Assembly (NCBI RefSeq): GCF_001641265.1
Contig: NW_020167538.1
Location: forward strand, 558,001-622,000
Source: Pseudogymnoascus destructans
Taxonomy: Eukaryota; Ascomycota; Leotiomycetes; Thelebolales; Thelebolaceae
Direction: 5' to 3'
DNA: 64,000 nt
Part shown: positions 63,554-64,000 of the stretch, one piece after another
Layout: each line of letters opens with the position of its first letter
Numbering within the stretch: position 1 is the stretch's first letter
Notes under the pieces: generated by a model
Databases searched by the model: none
What the model saw: the letters and a program-made list of their open reading frames with translations, nothing else
What the model was told of the DNA's origin: nothing
Made by a program: the position numbers and the translations under genes

Positions 63554-64000
63554 ATAACTTAACCAATCTTGTGGGTAACTAAAGAGCGATGACATGTAAT
63601 GAATCATAGAGGTTCGTAGGAGCTTTTAGAGCTATCGTTCATGCTCCTAGGCCTCTAGTTGGTAGAGATATGTCATGTGGTAGTATGAGTGATGTCATGT
63701 AATGAATCATAGAGGGTTGTAGAGATATGCTATTGTCACGCATCCAGGTATGGGCCGTATCAATATGAGGCGATGATGATGTTATTCTTCTATCTACTGT
63801 TGGAGCTCAGGCCATAATGATCCTGCCTCGCCTAATCGTGTTTCTGGTGACTAAGCAAATACTGTACACCCACCCCCTCCTGGGGTTCCATCTTCTGAGC
63901 TTCGTAGCCCTATAACCATGCCCTAACCATAGCAAACTGTGACTCAATCGCGCAAAGCAATATCAGCTCCATATGCCGATTGTCCATCCCACAGCTTCAT

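Larger units (their letters stand above)
62013..64000. other. AT-rich, repeat-like right end without genes
   Basis: About 2 kb. After the PAG1 promoter the sequence becomes AT-rich with local duplications: TGGTGGGTGCACCAGAT twice (about 62992-63032), TAGACAAATTATGTCA three times (about 63505-63553), and TCATGTAATGAATCATAGAGG twice (about 63592 and 63695, slightly diverged). A hairpin lies at 63322-63346. No ORF of interest. It could be decayed transposon or LTR sequence, but I see no diagnostic motif. Confidence 0.5.

Overview
The window is nuclear DNA of a filamentous ascomycete (Pezizomycotina). The evidence is short (50-130 nt) introns with GT..CTAAC..AG signals, a ferrichrome-type siderophore NRPS beside an ornithine N5-monooxygenase, Zn2Cys6 and S1/P1-nuclease families, an intron-containing tRNA-Tyr and a fungal hAT transposon. 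I cannot fix the class or genus from sequence alone.

Left part (1-14.4 kb), ordinary gene-dense chromosome. In order: the 3' end of a SulP/STAS transporter; a 3-ketoacyl-CoA thiolase (+); CDP-diacylglycerol synthase CDS1 (-); an ATRIP/Rad26/UvsD checkpoint protein (+); a short Atp25-like protein carrying only the RsfS half (-); and mitochondrial RNA polymerase RPO41 (+). The last two are divergent and share 323 bp. All of these genes read cleanly.

Middle part (15-38 kb), siderophore locus and neighbours. A 14 kb ferrichrome/ferricrocin-type synthetase (sidC/NPS2 family, -) and an L-ornithine N5-monooxygenase (sidA, +) diverge from a 3.25 kb spacer. The spacer is almost wholly minisatellites and holds one perfect siderophore GATA-factor motif. 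SidA makes N5-hydroxyornithine. An acyltransferase not seen here would acylate it, and SidC would assemble the cyclic hexapeptide that stores or transports iron. A CENP-L/Fta1 kinetochore gene, an S1/P1 nuclease and tRNA-Tyr(GTA) follow.

Right-middle part (38-54 kb), accessory and decayed. It holds a degraded membrane-protein gene, two small secreted-protein genes (one frameshifted), a Zn2Cys6 regulator with several frame breaks, a stomatin/SPFH protein, many minisatellites, a tRNA-like element and a threonine aldolase gene broken twice. One break is a 2.39 kb hAT element with perfect 8-bp target duplications. The other leaves the 5' half of the gene inverted relative to the 3' half.

Right end (54-64 kb). 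A single uninterrupted 7.7 kb ORF encodes the Furry/Tao3/Mor2-like cell morphogenesis protein PAG1. It is followed by 2 kb of AT-rich, repeat-like sequence without genes.

One pattern runs through 15-53 kb. Several genes that otherwise look normal lose frame by one base, mostly inside G/C homopolymers of 7-12 nt, and one added base restores each. This looks more like base-calling error than gene death, but breaks outside homopolymers also exist and the question needs raw reads.
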